From: CADCTP01 sp963849885
GTDB lineage: Bacteria; Actinomycetota; Actinomycetes; Mycobacteriales; CADCTP01
Reading direction: 5' to 3'
Length of the DNA: 64,000 nt
Assembly (NCBI GenBank): GCA_963849885.1
Contig: CAWKIV010000023.1
Coordinates: 186,001-250,000, forward strand
The translations under genes and the position numbers were made by a program. Position 1 is the stretch's first letter. Each line of letters begins with the position of its first letter. The notes beneath the pieces are model-generated. The model did no database searches. It was not told where the DNA came from and worked only from the letters and a program-made list of their open reading frames with translations. Shown piece by piece: positions 1-9,435 of the stretch.

Positions 1-77
1 GCGGACGCGGGGGTCGACGGGGTGGGGGAGGGCGTGGCATCGGGAGTGCCTCCAGCCGGTGGTCTCGGGCGGCGCGC

Positions 78-1523
78 TCAGCGGCCGATGTAGCTCATCA
101 CGTGCTTGACGCGGGTGTAGTCCTCCAGGCCGTAGACCGAGAGGTCCTTGCCGTGGCCGGAGGACTTGAAGCCGCCGTGCGGCATCTCGGCCACGATGGG
201 GATGTGCGTGTTGATCCACACGCACCCGAAGTCGAGCCGGCGGGCCGCCCGCATCGCGCGGCCGTGGTCCCGCGTCCACACGCTGGACGCGAGCCCGTAC
301 TCGACGCCGTTGGCCCAGCGCAGCGCCTCGTCCTCGTCGCTGAAGCGCTGCACCGAGATCACCGGCCCGAAGACCTCGACCTGGCTCATCTCGTCGTCCT
401 GCCGCAGTCCCGACACCACGGTGGGTTCGTAGAAATAGCCCCGGTCCCCGGTCCGGTGCCCGCCCGCGACCACGTCGGCGTGGTCCGGGAGCCGGTCGAC
501 GAAGCCGCCGACCCGCTCCAGCTGGGCGGGGTTGTTCAGCGGCCCGTAGGCCGCGTCCGTGTCGTCCGGCGGTGCCGTCTTCGTGCCGCGGGCCTGCTCG
601 GCCAGCGCGGCGACGAAGTCGTCGTGGACGCGCGGCGCGGCCAGCACCCGGGTCGCCGCCGTGCAGTCCTGGCCGGCGTTGAAGTACCCGGCGCCGGCGA
701 TGCCCTCGGCGGCCAGCTCCAGGTCGGCGTCGTCGAAGACGATCACCGGCGCCTTGCCGCCGAGCTCCAGGTGGGTCCGCTTCAGCTGGCCGCCGGCCGC
801 CTCGGCCACCTCGCGGCCGGCCCGGATGCTGCCGGTGATCGACACCATCTGCGGCGTCGGGTGGCCGACCAGCGCCCGGCCGGTGTCCCGGTCGCCGCAG
901 ACCACGTTGAGCACCCCGGGCGGCAGGAACTCCTGCATGATCCGGGCCATCAGCACGGTGCTGACCGGGGTGGTGTCCGACGGCTTGAGCACCACCGTGT
1001 TGCCCGCGGCGAGCGCGGGGGCGAACTTCCAGACCGCCATCATCAGCGGGTAGTTCCACGGGGTCACCTGGGCGCAGACGCCGACCGGCTCGCGCCGCAC
1101 GTACGACGTGTGGTCCTTCATGTACTCGCCGGCCGAGCGGCCCTCCAGCACCCGGGCCGCGCCGGCGAAGAACCGGATCTGGTCCAGCGCCGGCGGCAGC
1201 TCCTCGTCCAGGGTCAGCTGCACCGGCTTGCCGGTGTTGCGGCTCTCCGCCGCGACCAGCTCCTCGCCGCGCGCCTCGATGGCGTCGGCGATCCGCAGCA
1301 GCGCCCGCTGCCGCTCGCTCGGCGTGCTGTCCCGCCAGCCCTCGAAGGCGTCGGCGGCCGCGCGCACCGCGGCGTCGACGTCCTCCGGGCCGGACAGCGG
1401 CGCGGTGCCGAAGACCTCCCCGGTGGACGGGTCGACGAGGTCCATGGTCCGGCCGTCGGCCGCCGGGACCTCCCGGCCACCGACCACGTTGGACACCGCG
1501 ACCTTGCCGTCGCCGCTGCTCAT
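78..1523 (-). CDS. Aldehyde dehydrogenase, gamma-aminobutyraldehyde dehydrogenase-like
   Basis: NAD(P)-dependent oxidation of an amino-aldehyde to the acid, probably 4-aminobutyraldehyde to GABA in cytoplasmic polyamine breakdown. The 481-residue protein has the full ALDH layout: catalytic Asn157 in TPWNYPL, Lys180, general base Glu253 in LELGGK, nucleophile Cys287 in NAGQDCTAATR, and a C-terminal oligomerisation strand. The NAGQDCTAATR form is typical of aminobutyraldehyde dehydrogenases. The frame stays open upstream; the ATG at 1523 is chosen because it overlaps the stop of the upstream gene by one base (TGATG), a translational-coupling junction. Substrate is inferred from the family and from the Lrp/aminotransferase neighbours; a betaine-aldehyde or other omega-amino-aldehyde role is possible. 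Confidence 0.9.
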   Translation of the reverse strand: MSSGDGKVAVSNVVGGREVPAADGRTMDLVDPSTGEVFGTAPLSGPEDVDAAVRAAADAFEGWRDSTPSERQRALLRIADAIEARGEELVAAESRNTGKPVQLTLDEELPPALDQIRFFAGAARVLEGRSAGEYMKDHTSYVRREPVGVCAQVTPWNYPLMMAVWKFAPALAAGNTVVLKPSDTTPVSTVLMARIMQEFLPPGVLNVVCGDRDTGRALVGHPTPQMVSITGSIRAGREVAEAAGGQLKRTHLELGGKAPVIVFDDADLELAAEGIAGAGYFNAGQDCTAATRVLAAPRVHDDFVAALAEQARGTKTAPPDDTDAAYGPLNNPAQLERVGGFVDRLPDHADVVAGGHRTGDRGYFYEPTVVSGLRQDDEMSQVEVFGPVISVQRFSDEDEALRWANGVEYGLASSVWTRDHGRAMRAARRLDFGCVWINTHIPIVAEMPHGGFKSSGHGKDLSVYGLEDYTRVKHVMSYIGR

Positions 1524-2818
1524 CACTGGCCTCCTTCCGCCTGCGCGGGTACGGGCGCCGGCCGGGCGCCGTCGGCGGCCGCGGGCGCCCGGGGCGCCGG
1601 GGGCTCGGCCGGGGTGCGCTCCTGCATCGACCACGGTGCCCCGTAGTCGGGCAGCAGGTCCAGGAACGGCACCGGGTCCAGGGCCTCCGGGCCGAGCACG
1701 CCGGCGCCGGCCCAGGCCCCGCCGGCGATCAGCTCCAGCGCCACCACCGGGTTGACCGCGGTCTGCCAGACCACCGCCTGGGCGCCGTCCCGGCGCATCG
1801 ACTCCTCGTTGTCGGCCACCTGGTAGAGGTACACCTCGCGGGGGTCGCCGTCCGGGCCGGTCCCGGTCACCCGGGTGCCGGCGCAGGTCCGCCCGCGCAT
1901 CCGGTCGCCGAGCGTGGCCGGGTCGGGCAGGCAGGCCGCGACCACGTCCCGCGGCGCCACCCGGGTGCCCCGCACGTCCACCGGCTCGGTGCCGTCCAGC
2001 CCGAGCCGGTGCAGCGTGCGCAGCACGTCGACGAAATCGGCGCCGAGCCCGTACTTGAAGGTGACCCGGCGCGCGTCCACCCACCGCGGCACCAGCAGCA
2101 CCTCCTCGTGCTCCACGTGCACGCACTCGACCGGGCCGATGCCCTCCGGGAAGTCGAAGACCTCCGGCTCGGCGAACGGCGCGGTGGTGAACCAGCCGCG
2201 GTCCCGCTCCCAGACCACCGGCGGATTGAGGCACTCCTCGATCGTCGTCCAGATCGAGAAAGTGGGCGCAAAGTCGTAGCCGGCGACGGTCAGGTCGCCG
2301 CCGTCCCGGACGTCGACCGAGTCCACGGTCTCGAAGAGGTGGTCGGCCGCGTACCGGGCGAAGACGTCGGACAGGCCCGGCTCCACGCCCATCCCGACCA
2401 GGGCCAGCGCGCCGCGCGCCTCCCAGTCCGCGGCCAGCGCGAACTGCTCGTCCCCGAGCTTGACCCCGGTCAGCTCGTACGGCCGGTCCGGGTGCGGGCG
2501 GGACAGCGACATGGCCATGTCCAGGTAGGTCACGCCGGCGTGCAGGCAGGCGGTGAAGACCGGCAGGACGAAGCGCGGGTCGGTCGCGTTGAGCACCGCG
2601 TCGGCCCGGGTGGCGGTGATCAGCTCGCGCAGCGCGGCCGGGTCGGAGGCGTCCACGGCCGCGGCGGTGACCCGGTCGTCGCCGGTCGCGGCGGCGGCCC
2701 GGGCGGCCCGGCCCGCGTCCACGTCGGCGAGCACGATCGCGCGCGGGAACTTGCGCCGGGCGGCGATGCGGGCCGCGGCCGACCCCACCCCGCCGGCACC
2801 CACCACCAGCACGCGCAC
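1523..2818 (-). CDS. Saccharopine dehydrogenase-like NAD(P)-binding oxidoreductase
   Basis: 431 residues. It begins with a Rossmann motif, VLVVGAGGVGSAAARIAA, followed by the catalytic/C-terminal domain of the saccharopine dehydrogenase (Lys9/carboxynorspermidine) family. Members reduce or cleave an imine formed between an amine and a keto acid; the exact substrate cannot be read here. The GTG at 2818 is preferred over a start 16 codons upstream because it sits behind a GAGGGGGTGG ribosome-binding site and starts directly at the Rossmann strand. It is the first gene of a two-gene operon with the aldehyde dehydrogenase and diverges from the Lrp/aminotransferase pair. The context suggests catabolism of lysine, putrescine or a related diamine. 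Confidence 0.82.
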   Translation of the reverse strand: MRVLVVGAGGVGSAAARIAARRKFPRAIVLADVDAGRAARAAAATGDDRVTAAAVDASDPAALRELITATRADAVLNATDPRFVLPVFTACLHAGVTYLDMAMSLSRPHPDRPYELTGVKLGDEQFALAADWEARGALALVGMGVEPGLSDVFARYAADHLFETVDSVDVRDGGDLTVAGYDFAPTFSIWTTIEECLNPPVVWERDRGWFTTAPFAEPEVFDFPEGIGPVECVHVEHEEVLLVPRWVDARRVTFKYGLGADFVDVLRTLHRLGLDGTEPVDVRGTRVAPRDVVAACLPDPATLGDRMRGRTCAGTRVTGTGPDGDPREVYLYQVADNEESMRRDGAQAVVWQTAVNPVVALELIAGGAWAGAGVLGPEALDPVPFLDLLPDYGAPWSMQERTPAEPPAPRAPAAADGARPAPVPAQAEGGQ

Positions 2819-2886
2819 CGGCCACCACCCCCTCGACGTACGGCGATCTGGCGGCAGCTTACGCAAGAATCCGCAGTACGAAGCAA

Positions 2887-2902
2887 GTCACGGAACGGAA
2901 AC
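2887..2902 (+). promoter_or_regulatory. GlnR-type a-site in a divergent promoter region
   Basis: The 121-bp gap between the divergent genes contains GTCAC-N6-GAAAC, an exact match to the actinobacterial GlnR half-box pattern gTnAC-n6-GaAAC. The second, 22-bp-spaced half box is only weakly present. A small palindrome, CTTGCAAG (2904-2911), follows and could be an Lrp site. Nitrogen control of an amine-catabolism divergon is plausible, but this is inference from pattern matching by eye. Confidence 0.35.
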
Positions 2903-2939
2903 ACTTGCAAGACCCGCCTGCGACTGCGATAACCGTGAC

Positions 2940-3410
2940 GTGCGTGGACAAGCGGCCCTCGGCGCCGGCATCGACGAGGTCGGCAAGCAGCTCGTCGAGG
3001 AGCTGCAGCGCGACGGCCGCCGATCGTACGCGGCGCTGGCCAAGAGCGTCGGGCTGTCCGAGGCGGCGGTCCGGCAGCGGGTGCAGCGGCTGATCGACTC
3101 CGGCGTCATGCAGGTGGTCGCGGTGACCGACCCGCTGCAGGTCGGCTTCTCCCGGCAGGCCATGGTCGGCATCCGGGCCGAGGGCGACCTGGTCCGGGTC
3201 GCCGACGAGCTCGGCAAGATCGACGAGGTCGACTACGTGGTCATCACCGCCGGCTCGTTCGACCTCCTCTGCGAGCTGGTCTGCGAGGACGACGACCACC
3301 TGCTGCAGGTGCTGTCCGAGCGGATCCGGGTGCTGCCCGGGGTGCGGGACACCGAGACCTTCGTCTACCTGAAGCTGACCAAGCAGACCTACGCCTGGGG
3401 CACCCGATGA
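2940..3410 (+). CDS. Lrp/AsnC family transcriptional regulator
   Basis: 156 residues: an N-terminal winged helix (LQRDGRRSYAALAKSVGLSE, then AVRQRVQRLIDSGVMQ) and a C-terminal RAM/AsnC ligand-binding domain (VGIRAEGD, DYVVITAGSFDLLCELVCED). Such proteins form octameric rings and sense amino acids or related metabolites. The GTG at 2940 gives a normal family length; the frame upstream is open but unrelated. Its stop overlaps the aminotransferase start by four bases (ATGA), so the two are translated together. It probably controls the divergent catabolic operon as well as its own. Confidence 0.9.
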   Translation: MRGQAALGAGIDEVGKQLVEELQRDGRRSYAALAKSVGLSEAAVRQRVQRLIDSGVMQVVAVTDPLQVGFSRQAMVGIRAEGDLVRVADELGKIDEVDYVVITAGSFDLLCELVCEDDDHLLQVLSERIRVLPGVRDTETFVYLKLTKQTYAWGTR

Positions 3411-4801
3411 CCACCACCCCGTCCTTCCCGGCCGGCGGCTCCCCGGACCGGCTCTCCGAGTCGGCACGTGACCACCTGTGGATGCACTTCACCCGGCTGT
3501 CGGCGTACGCGGACTCGCCGGTGCCGGTGATCGTCCGCGGCGAGGGGCCCTACATCTGGGACGCGGCCGGCCGCCGCTACCTGGACGGGCTGTCCGGGCT
3601 GTTCGTCGTGCAGGCCGGGCACGGGCGGGTCGAGCTGGCCGAGGCCGCCGCCAAGCAGGCCGCGGAGCTGGCCTTCTTCCCGCTGTGGTCGTACGCGCAC
3701 CCGAAGGCGATCGAGCTGGCCTCGCGGCTGGCCGAGCTGGCTCCGGGAGACATCAACCGGGTCTTCTTCACCACCGGCGGCGGCGAGGCGGTGGAGTCGG
3801 CCTGGAAGGTGGCCCGGCAGTACTTCAAGCTGGTCGGGCAGCCGCTGCGGCACAAGGTGATCAGCCGCTCGGTGGCCTACCACGGCACCACCATGGGAGC
3901 GCTGTCGATCACCGGCATCCCGGCCGCCCGGCAGGACTTCGAGCCGCTGGTGCCCGGCGCGGTCAAGGTGGCGAACACGAACTTCTACCGCGCCCCCGAG
4001 CACGGCGACGACTACGAGGCCTTCGGCCGGTGGGCGGCGGACGAGATCGCCCGGGCGATCGAGTACGAGGGGCCGGACACGGTCGCCGCGGTCTTCCTGG
4101 AGCCGGTGCAGAATTCCGGCGGCTGCTTCCCGCCGCCGCCCGGCTACTTCCCGCGGGTCCGGGAGATCTGCGACCGGTACGGCGTGCTGCTGGTCTCCGA
4201 CGAGGTGATCTGCGCCTTCGGCCGGCTCGGGCACCTCTTCGCGGCCGACCGGTACGGCTACCAGCCCGACATCATCACCTGCGCCAAGGGCATGACCTCG
4301 GGCTACTCCCCGATCGGCGCGATGCTGGTGTCCGACCGGATCGTCGAGCCGTTCCTGCACGGGCCGACGTCCTTCCTGCACGGCTTCACCTTCGCCGGGC
4401 ACCCGGTGTCGGCCGCGGTGGCGCTGGCCAACCTCGACCTGCTCGAGCGGGAGGACCTGCCCGGGCACGTGCGGCGTACCGAGGGGGCGTTCCGGGCCAC
4501 CCTGGAGAAGCTGACCGACCTGCCGATCGTCGGCGAGGTGCGCGGGGACGGGTTCTTCTACGGGATCGAGCTGGTCAAGGACAAGGCGACCCGGGAGACC
4601 TTCGACGACGACGAGTCGGAGCGGCTGCTGCGCGGCTTCCTGTCCCGGGCGCTGTTCGAGGCCGGGCTCTACTGCCGGGCCGACGACCGCGGCGACCCGG
4701 TCGTCCAGCTGGCCCCGCCGCTGGTCTGCGACCAGTCCCACTTCGACGAGATGGAGCAGATCCTCCGCGCCGTCCTCACCGAGGCCTGGACCCGCCTCTG
4801 A
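3407..4801 (+). CDS. Class III PLP-dependent aminotransferase (omega-amino acid/diamine--pyruvate type)
   Basis: 464 residues, fold-type I class III aminotransferase. Visible landmarks: cofactor-contacting TTGGGEAVESAWK (122-134), the substrate-strand motif YHGTTMGALS (158-167), Asp265 in LLVSDEVICAFGR, and Schiff-base Lys294 in TCAKGMTSGYSPIGA. It moves an amino group from an omega-amine such as putrescine or beta-alanine to pyruvate or 2-oxoglutarate, giving an aldehyde that the divergent aldehyde dehydrogenase could oxidise. It is translationally coupled to the Lrp gene. The substrate is not determinable from sequence alone. Confidence 0.9.
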   Translation: MTTTPSFPAGGSPDRLSESARDHLWMHFTRLSAYADSPVPVIVRGEGPYIWDAAGRRYLDGLSGLFVVQAGHGRVELAEAAAKQAAELAFFPLWSYAHPKAIELASRLAELAPGDINRVFFTTGGGEAVESAWKVARQYFKLVGQPLRHKVISRSVAYHGTTMGALSITGIPAARQDFEPLVPGAVKVANTNFYRAPEHGDDYEAFGRWAADEIARAIEYEGPDTVAAVFLEPVQNSGGCFPPPPGYFPRVREICDRYGVLLVSDEVICAFGRLGHLFAADRYGYQPDIITCAKGMTSGYSPIGAMLVSDRIVEPFLHGPTSFLHGFTFAGHPVSAAVALANLDLLEREDLPGHVRRTEGAFRATLEKLTDLPIVGEVRGDGFFYGIELVKDKATRETFDDDESERLLRGFLSRALFEAGLYCRADDRGDPVVQLAPPLVCDQSHFDEMEQILRAVLTEAWTRL

Positions 4802-4814
4802 CCCCGCGCCGGGG
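4802..4814. terminator. Short GC hairpin between convergent genes
   Basis: CCCCG-CGC-CGGGG forms a perfect five-pair stem right after the aminotransferase stop, followed by more GC-rich complementarity up to 4845, where the convergent gene ends. There is no T tract, so termination is only a suggestion. Confidence 0.25.
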
Positions 4815-4845
4815 CGGCCCGGGGGCGGCCGCCGGGGGCTCCGGC

Positions 4846-5355
4846 CTAGCTGCGGCGGGCGAGGAGGCCCTTGACGAAGGCGGCCTGGCCGGCGTGCTGC
4901 AGGTCGTCGGAGAGCACGCTGACCAGCCGGACCGACAGCGTCACCGGCGGGTCCCAGGCGGTGTCCACCACCCGGGGCAGGTCGGCGTCGGTGATCGTGC
5001 CGACGTAGTCGAGGGTGCGCTGGTAGACCGCGTCGTGGTAGCCGGTGAGCAGCTCGCCGGCCACCCGCACCTGGCCGACCTGCCGCGCGTCGTGCCCGTA
5101 GCCGTGGTCGGCGGCCTCGAACGGCAGCCCGAACCGGTCCGCCCAGCCGCCCGCGGTCCACACCTGCTCGGTGCCGGCGACGCCGGCCACGTGGTCGTCC
5201 TGGATCCGGGTCAGGTGCCAGACCAGCCAGGCGATCGAGTTGGCCTCCGGGTCGACCCGGGCGGCCAGCTCGTCGGCGCTCATCCCGTCGACGACGGTGT
5301 GGACCAGACCGTGGATGCGGCCGAAGCCGTCGGCCAGCAGCGCAGCGCTCGTCAC
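4846..5355 (-). CDS. DinB/DUF664 family protein
   Basis: 169 residues with the four-helix DinB-like fold signature: SIAWLVWHLTRIQDDH near the middle and DDLQHAGQAAFVKGLL at the C-terminus, where the conserved histidines bind a metal. In actinobacteria these proteins are related to mycothiol-dependent transferases and isomerases; the actual reaction is unknown. The GTG at 5355 is chosen because an earlier start would overlap the upstream gene; it leaves a 10-bp gap after the DUF3089 gene, suggesting co-transcription. Confidence 0.8.
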   Translation of the reverse strand: MTSAALLADGFGRIHGLVHTVVDGMSADELAARVDPEANSIAWLVWHLTRIQDDHVAGVAGTEQVWTAGGWADRFGLPFEAADHGYGHDARQVGQVRVAGELLTGYHDAVYQRTLDYVGTITDADLPRVVDTAWDPPVTLSVRLVSVLSDDLQHAGQAAFVKGLLARRS

Positions 5356-5365
5356 GGCCGGCACG

Positions 5366-6463
5366 CTAGCCGATCTGGGTACGGACCAGCGCAACCAGGT
5401 CGCCCAGGGCCAGCGACACGTCGGCCCGGTGCAGCCCCCAGGCCGGCTGGGCGGACGCGGTGCGCAGCAGCTGCCGGGCCTGCGCGGTGGTGCCGGTGAC
5501 GTCCAGCCAGCTCACCCCGGCGCGCTCCCGGCACTCGGCCCGCAGCGTGCCCGGCGCGGTGACGAAGCCGTCGCCGCCGGCGCCCACCTCGTCCGCCGGC
5601 AGGTACGGCCGGAGCGGGGCCGGTCCGCCGGCCAGCGCGGCCGGGTTGGTGCAGAGGATCCGCCGGCCGCTGCTCGGCCGGCCGAAGATGCTGCCGGCCG
5701 GCGGCACGCCCGCATAGCTGTTGTACGCGACCACGCAGCCGGTCTGGCCCGGCCGCCGGCAGGCCGGCACGTTGGTCAGGTCGCCGGTGTCCCGGCCCGG
5801 CGTCACCCCGACGAAGCCGCCGATGAGCAGCGCCGAGACCAGCCGGGCCCGCAGCGCGGCGTCGCCGTCGATCTCCTCCTGCACCAGCTGGGTCAGCTCG
5901 AAGGTGCCCTGCGAGTGTCCGATGAGGACGAAGCGACGGCCGTTCGAGTGGTGGGCCAGGTAGTCGTGCCAGGCCGAGACCACGTCGCCGTGGGCGAGCG
6001 CCCGGGCCTTGCGGTCGGTGAGGCCGCCGGTGGCCAGCCCGTGGGAGGTGATCTGCCGGTAGACCGGCGCGAACACCCGGCACACCTCGGCGAAGCGGGC
6101 CGCCTGGGCCCGGACCGCGCGGACCTCGGCCGGGCCGGCCTTCAGCGGCGCGTTGCGGGTCGGCGCCGGGGACACGGTCGGGTAGACGTAGAAGCAGTCC
6201 ACCGGCGGGTCCGCGGCCGGCCGGAACGGCTCCTGCCGGGACCCGGGCGGGCCGAGCACGGTCGCGTCCAGGCCGCCCTCGCACGGGTTGGCCGGCAGCC
6301 CCGGCCGGCACAGCCAGACGGTCGGGTGGTCGATGCGCCCGGCCGGGGTGCTGGGCGCGGCCTCGCTGGTCGCGGCGGGCGGGGCGGCCGTGTCGGTCCC
6401 GCCGCCGGTGCAGCCCGCCAGCGCCAGCACCCCGGCGACCGCCACCCACCGCACCCCACGCAC
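5366..6463 (-). CDS. DUF3089 alpha/beta-hydrolase-like lipoprotein
   Basis: About 365 residues. The N-terminus is a lipoprotein signal: short Arg start, hydrophobic VAVAGVLALAGC with lipobox LALAGC, then a Thr/Ala/Pro linker. The body matches DUF3089: WLCRPG, DCFYVYPTVSP, and the nucleophile elbow FVLIGHSQGTF (GHSQG). It is probably a surface-anchored serine hydrolase of unknown substrate. The start is uncertain between two GTG codons (6463 and 6454); the open frame further upstream runs through repeat DNA and is rejected. Confidence 0.8.
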   Translation of the reverse strand: MRGVRWVAVAGVLALAGCTGGGTDTAAPPAATSEAAPSTPAGRIDHPTVWLCRPGLPANPCEGGLDATVLGPPGSRQEPFRPAADPPVDCFYVYPTVSPAPTRNAPLKAGPAEVRAVRAQAARFAEVCRVFAPVYRQITSHGLATGGLTDRKARALAHGDVVSAWHDYLAHHSNGRRFVLIGHSQGTFELTQLVQEEIDGDAALRARLVSALLIGGFVGVTPGRDTGDLTNVPACRRPGQTGCVVAYNSYAGVPPAGSIFGRPSSGRRILCTNPAALAGGPAPLRPYLPADEVGAGGDGFVTAPGTLRAECRERAGVSWLDVTGTTAQARQLLRTASAQPAWGLHRADVSLALGDLVALVRTQIG

Positions 6464-6496
6464 CCCCGCACCGTAACCGCCCCCTCCCCCACCCCC

Positions 6497-6670
6497 GCGA
6501 CTGACGCCCCCGCCCCCCAGTGACGCCCCCGCTCCGCGAGTGACGCCCCCGTCCCGCGAGTGACGCCCCGTCCCGCGAGTGACGCCGCCGGCTCTCGAGT
6601 GACGCCGCATCCGCCGTCACTCGGGACGGGGATCCGTCAGTCGCGGGCGGGAGCCGTCACTCGGGGCGGG
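6497..6670. repeat. GAGTGACG repeat array, locus 1
   Basis: Between divergent genes there are about six direct copies of a roughly 20-bp unit with core GAGTGACGCC, spaced by C-rich runs, followed by at least three inverted copies (CCGTCACTCGGG, CCGTCAGTCGCGG, CCGTCACTCGGGG). The same core in the same head-to-head layout recurs at 42593-42714. Function is unknown; the array occupies the promoter region of both neighbours. Confidence 0.75.
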
Positions 6671-6752
6671 TGGGTCGCTCGAACGGCGGTCGGCGGGGAG
6701 GGTGTTAGTGCCGTAGTGTCCGGTTCTCGTCGCCGTCCCACCGGGAGGGACC

Positions 6753-8286
6753 GTGTCGCTCCGCTCACCCCTGCTCGCCGCCGCCGCGGTGTCCGCCGTC
6801 CTCGCCGGCCTCGTCGCCGGCCCCGCGGCCGCCGCCCCGGCCGCCGCGCCCACCACGCTGGCCGCGCCGGACATCTCGCTGGCCGCGGTGAAGGCCGACC
6901 TCACCCAGCTGCAGTCGATCGCCACCGCCAACGGCGGCAACCGGGCGCACGGCCGCCCCGGCTACCTGGCCTCGGTCAACTACCTGCGCGGCCGGCTGGA
7001 CGCCGCCGGCTACACGCACGGCGGTCCAGTCGTTCACGTACAACGGGGCCACCGGCTACAACCTGATCGCCGACTGGCCCGGCGGCGACCCCGACCAGGT
7101 GCTGATGACCGGCGCGCACCTGGACAGCGTGACCGCCGGCCCGGGCATCAACGACAACGGCTCCGGCTCGGCCGCGATCCTCGAGGTCGCGCTGGCCGTC
7201 GCGGCCACCGGCTACCAGCCCGGCAAGCACCTGCGCTTCGGCTGGTGGGGCGCGGAGGAGCTGGGCCTGCGCGGCTCCCGCTTCTACGTCAACGCGCTGC
7301 CCGCGACCGAGCGGGCGAAGATCACCGGCTACCTCAACTTCGACATGGTCGGCTCGCCGAACCCGGGCTACTTCGTCTACGACGGCGACAACTCCGACGG
7401 CGTCGGCGCCGGTCCCGGCCCGGCCGGCTCGGCCGCCATCGAGAGCACGATCATCGCCGGCTTCACCGCCCGCGGCGTGCCCACCCGGGGCACCGACTTC
7501 GACGGCCGCAGCGACTACGGGCCGTTCATCTCGGCCGGCATCCCGGCCGGGGGGACGTTCACCGGGGCCGAGGGGATCAAGACCAGCGCCCAGGCGCAGC
7601 TGTGGGGCGGCACGGCCGGCACCGCGTTCGACCCGTGCTACCACCGCTCCTGCGACACCACCACGAACATCAGCGACACCGCGCTGGACCGCAACGCCGA
7701 CGTGATCGCGGAGACGGTGTGGGCGCTGTCCACGGCGCCGCCGCCGAGCACGACGGTCTACGCGGACACCTTCGAGACCGCCGCCGGCTGGGCGTCCGCG
7801 GGCGGCGACACCGCCACCTCCGGGCTGCTGGCCCGCGGCGACCCGGCCGCCACCAGCTCGGGCGGCGTGGCCACCCAGCTCGGCACCACCGTCAGCGGCA
7901 GCTTCGACCTGGTCACCGGCGCGACCGCGGGGACGAGCGCGGGCGCCAACGACGTGGACGGCGGCGTCACCACGAGCCAGTCGCCGCTGGTCGCGCTGCC
8001 CACCGGCGGGACGCTGACGCTCACCTTCTCCTGGTACCTGGCGCACCTGACCAACGCGACCAGCGCCGACTACCTGCGGGTGTCGGTGGTGTCCGGGGCG
8101 ACGGTCACGACGGTCTTCCAGCAGCTCGGCGCGGCCACCAACCGGGGCGCGGCCTGGGCGCAGGCGTCGGTGCCGCTGACCTCGTACGCGGGGCAGTCGG
8201 TCCGGATCCGGGTCGCGGTGGCCGACCTGGCCACGGCCAGCCTGGTCGAGGGCGCGGTGGACGACGTCCGGATCGCGCAGAGCTGA
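6753..8286 (+). pseudogene. Secreted M28 zinc aminopeptidase, frameshifted
   Basis: Starts at GTG 6753 behind GGGAGGG. It encodes a signal peptide ending near AAAAPAAAP, then the N-terminal part of a Streptomyces-aminopeptidase-type M28 peptidase. Around 7025 the frame shifts by one: the second part continues with zinc-ligand motifs GAHLDSVTAGPGINDNG, WWGAEELG and FDMVGSPNPG, and SDYGPFISAGIPAG, CYHRSCDT. Removing one G from GGCGGTCC would rejoin the halves (GYTHGVQSFTYNG). After the peptidase comes a Thr/Ser-rich C-terminal domain from about 7750, likely a jelly-roll substrate- or wall-binding module. Either a recent pseudogene or a sequencing indel; everything else looks intact. Confidence 0.85.
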
Positions 8287-8325
8287 GCCGGGCGCGCGCG
8301 GCGCGCGTGGGAGACTGGGAGGGCC

Positions 8326-9435
8326 ATGACCTCCCTCCCGCTGGTCTTCGACGCGCCCGCGCGCGCCCGCAAGCCGCCCCGCCACCTCGCCGACCTGTCC
8401 CCGGCCGACCGGCGGGCGGCCGCGGTCGAGCTGGGCGAGCCGGCGTACCGGGCCGGTCAGCTGTCGGCGCACTACTTCGGCCGGCTGACCGGCGACCCGG
8501 CGGCGATGACCGACCTGCCGGCGGCGGCCCGGGAGCGGCTGGCCGGCGCGCTGCTGCCGCCGCTGCTGTCGGTGGTCCGGCACGTCGGCTGCGACGGCGG
8601 CGACACCCGCAAGACGCTGTGGCGGGGCTTCGACGGGGCCCTGGTGGAGAGCGTGCTGATGCGCTACCCGGACCGGGTCACGGTCTGCCTGTCCAGCCAG
8701 GCCGGCTGCGGGATGGCCTGCCCGTTCTGCGCGACCGGCCAGGCCGGGCTGACCCGCAACCTGTCCACCGCCGAGATCGTCGAGCAGGCGGTGGCGGCCG
8801 CCCGGGCGGTCCGGGACGGCGCGGTCGGCCCGCCCGGCCGGCTGTCCAACGTGGTCTTCATGGGCATGGGCGAGCCGCTGGCCAACTACGCCCGGGTGCT
8901 CGGCGCGGTCCGCCGGCTCACCGACCCGGCGCCGGACGGGCTGGGGCTGTCCCAGCGCTCGGTGGTGGTGTCCACGGTCGGCCTGGTGCCGGCGATCCAC
9001 CGGCTGACCGCCGAGGGCCTGCAGGTCACGCTCGCGGTCAGCCTGCACGCGCCGGACGACGAGCTGCGCGACACGCTGGTCCCGGTGAACACCCGCTGGC
9101 CGGTGGCCGAGGTGCTCGACGCGGCCCGGGCGTACGCGACCACGACCGGGCGCCGGGTGTCGATCGAGTACGCGCTGATCCGGGACGTCAACGACCAGCC
9201 GGAGCGGGCGACCCTGCTCGGCCGGCTGCTGGCCGAGCGGCTCGGCACCGCGCGGGCGCACGTCAACCTGATCCCGCTCAACCCGACGCCGGGCTCGGAG
9301 TGGGACGCGTCGCCGCTGCCGGTGCAGCGCGACTTCGTCCGGCGGGTGCGGGCGGCCGGCGTGTCGACCACCGTGCGGGACACCCGCGGCCGGGAGATCG
9401 CCGGCGCCTGCGGGCAGCTCGCCGCCCGCGAGTAG
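8326..9435 (+). CDS. rlmN: 23S rRNA (adenine2503-C2)-methyltransferase RlmN
   Basis: 369-residue radical SAM enzyme that methylates A2503 of 23S rRNA (and A37 of some tRNAs). The iron-sulfur cluster cysteines are C128, C132 and C135 in CGMACPFC; the GMGEPL SAM-binding motif follows; the methyl-carrying cysteine is C362 in ACGQLA near the end. Length and order match the family. Gene order rlmN next to cdsA-frr-pyrH-tsf-rpsB is conserved in actinobacteria. Its TAG stop abuts the convergent DUF2631 stop. Confidence 0.97.
   Translation: MTSLPLVFDAPARARKPPRHLADLSPADRRAAAVELGEPAYRAGQLSAHYFGRLTGDPAAMTDLPAAARERLAGALLPPLLSVVRHVGCDGGDTRKTLWRGFDGALVESVLMRYPDRVTVCLSSQAGCGMACPFCATGQAGLTRNLSTAEIVEQAVAAARAVRDGAVGPPGRLSNVVFMGMGEPLANYARVLGAVRRLTDPAPDGLGLSQRSVVVSTVGLVPAIHRLTAEGLQVTLAVSLHAPDDELRDTLVPVNTRWPVAEVLDAARAYATTTGRRVSIEYALIRDVNDQPERATLLGRLLAERLGTARAHVNLIPLNPTPGSEWDASPLPVQRDFVRRVRAAGVSTTVRDTRGREIAGACGQLAARE

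Noticed and set aside
78..2828. A 916-codon minus frame joining two genes
   Set aside because: Its first half is an Arg/Gly/Ala shadow of the saccharopine-dehydrogenase-like gene; the true aldehyde dehydrogenase begins at 1523.
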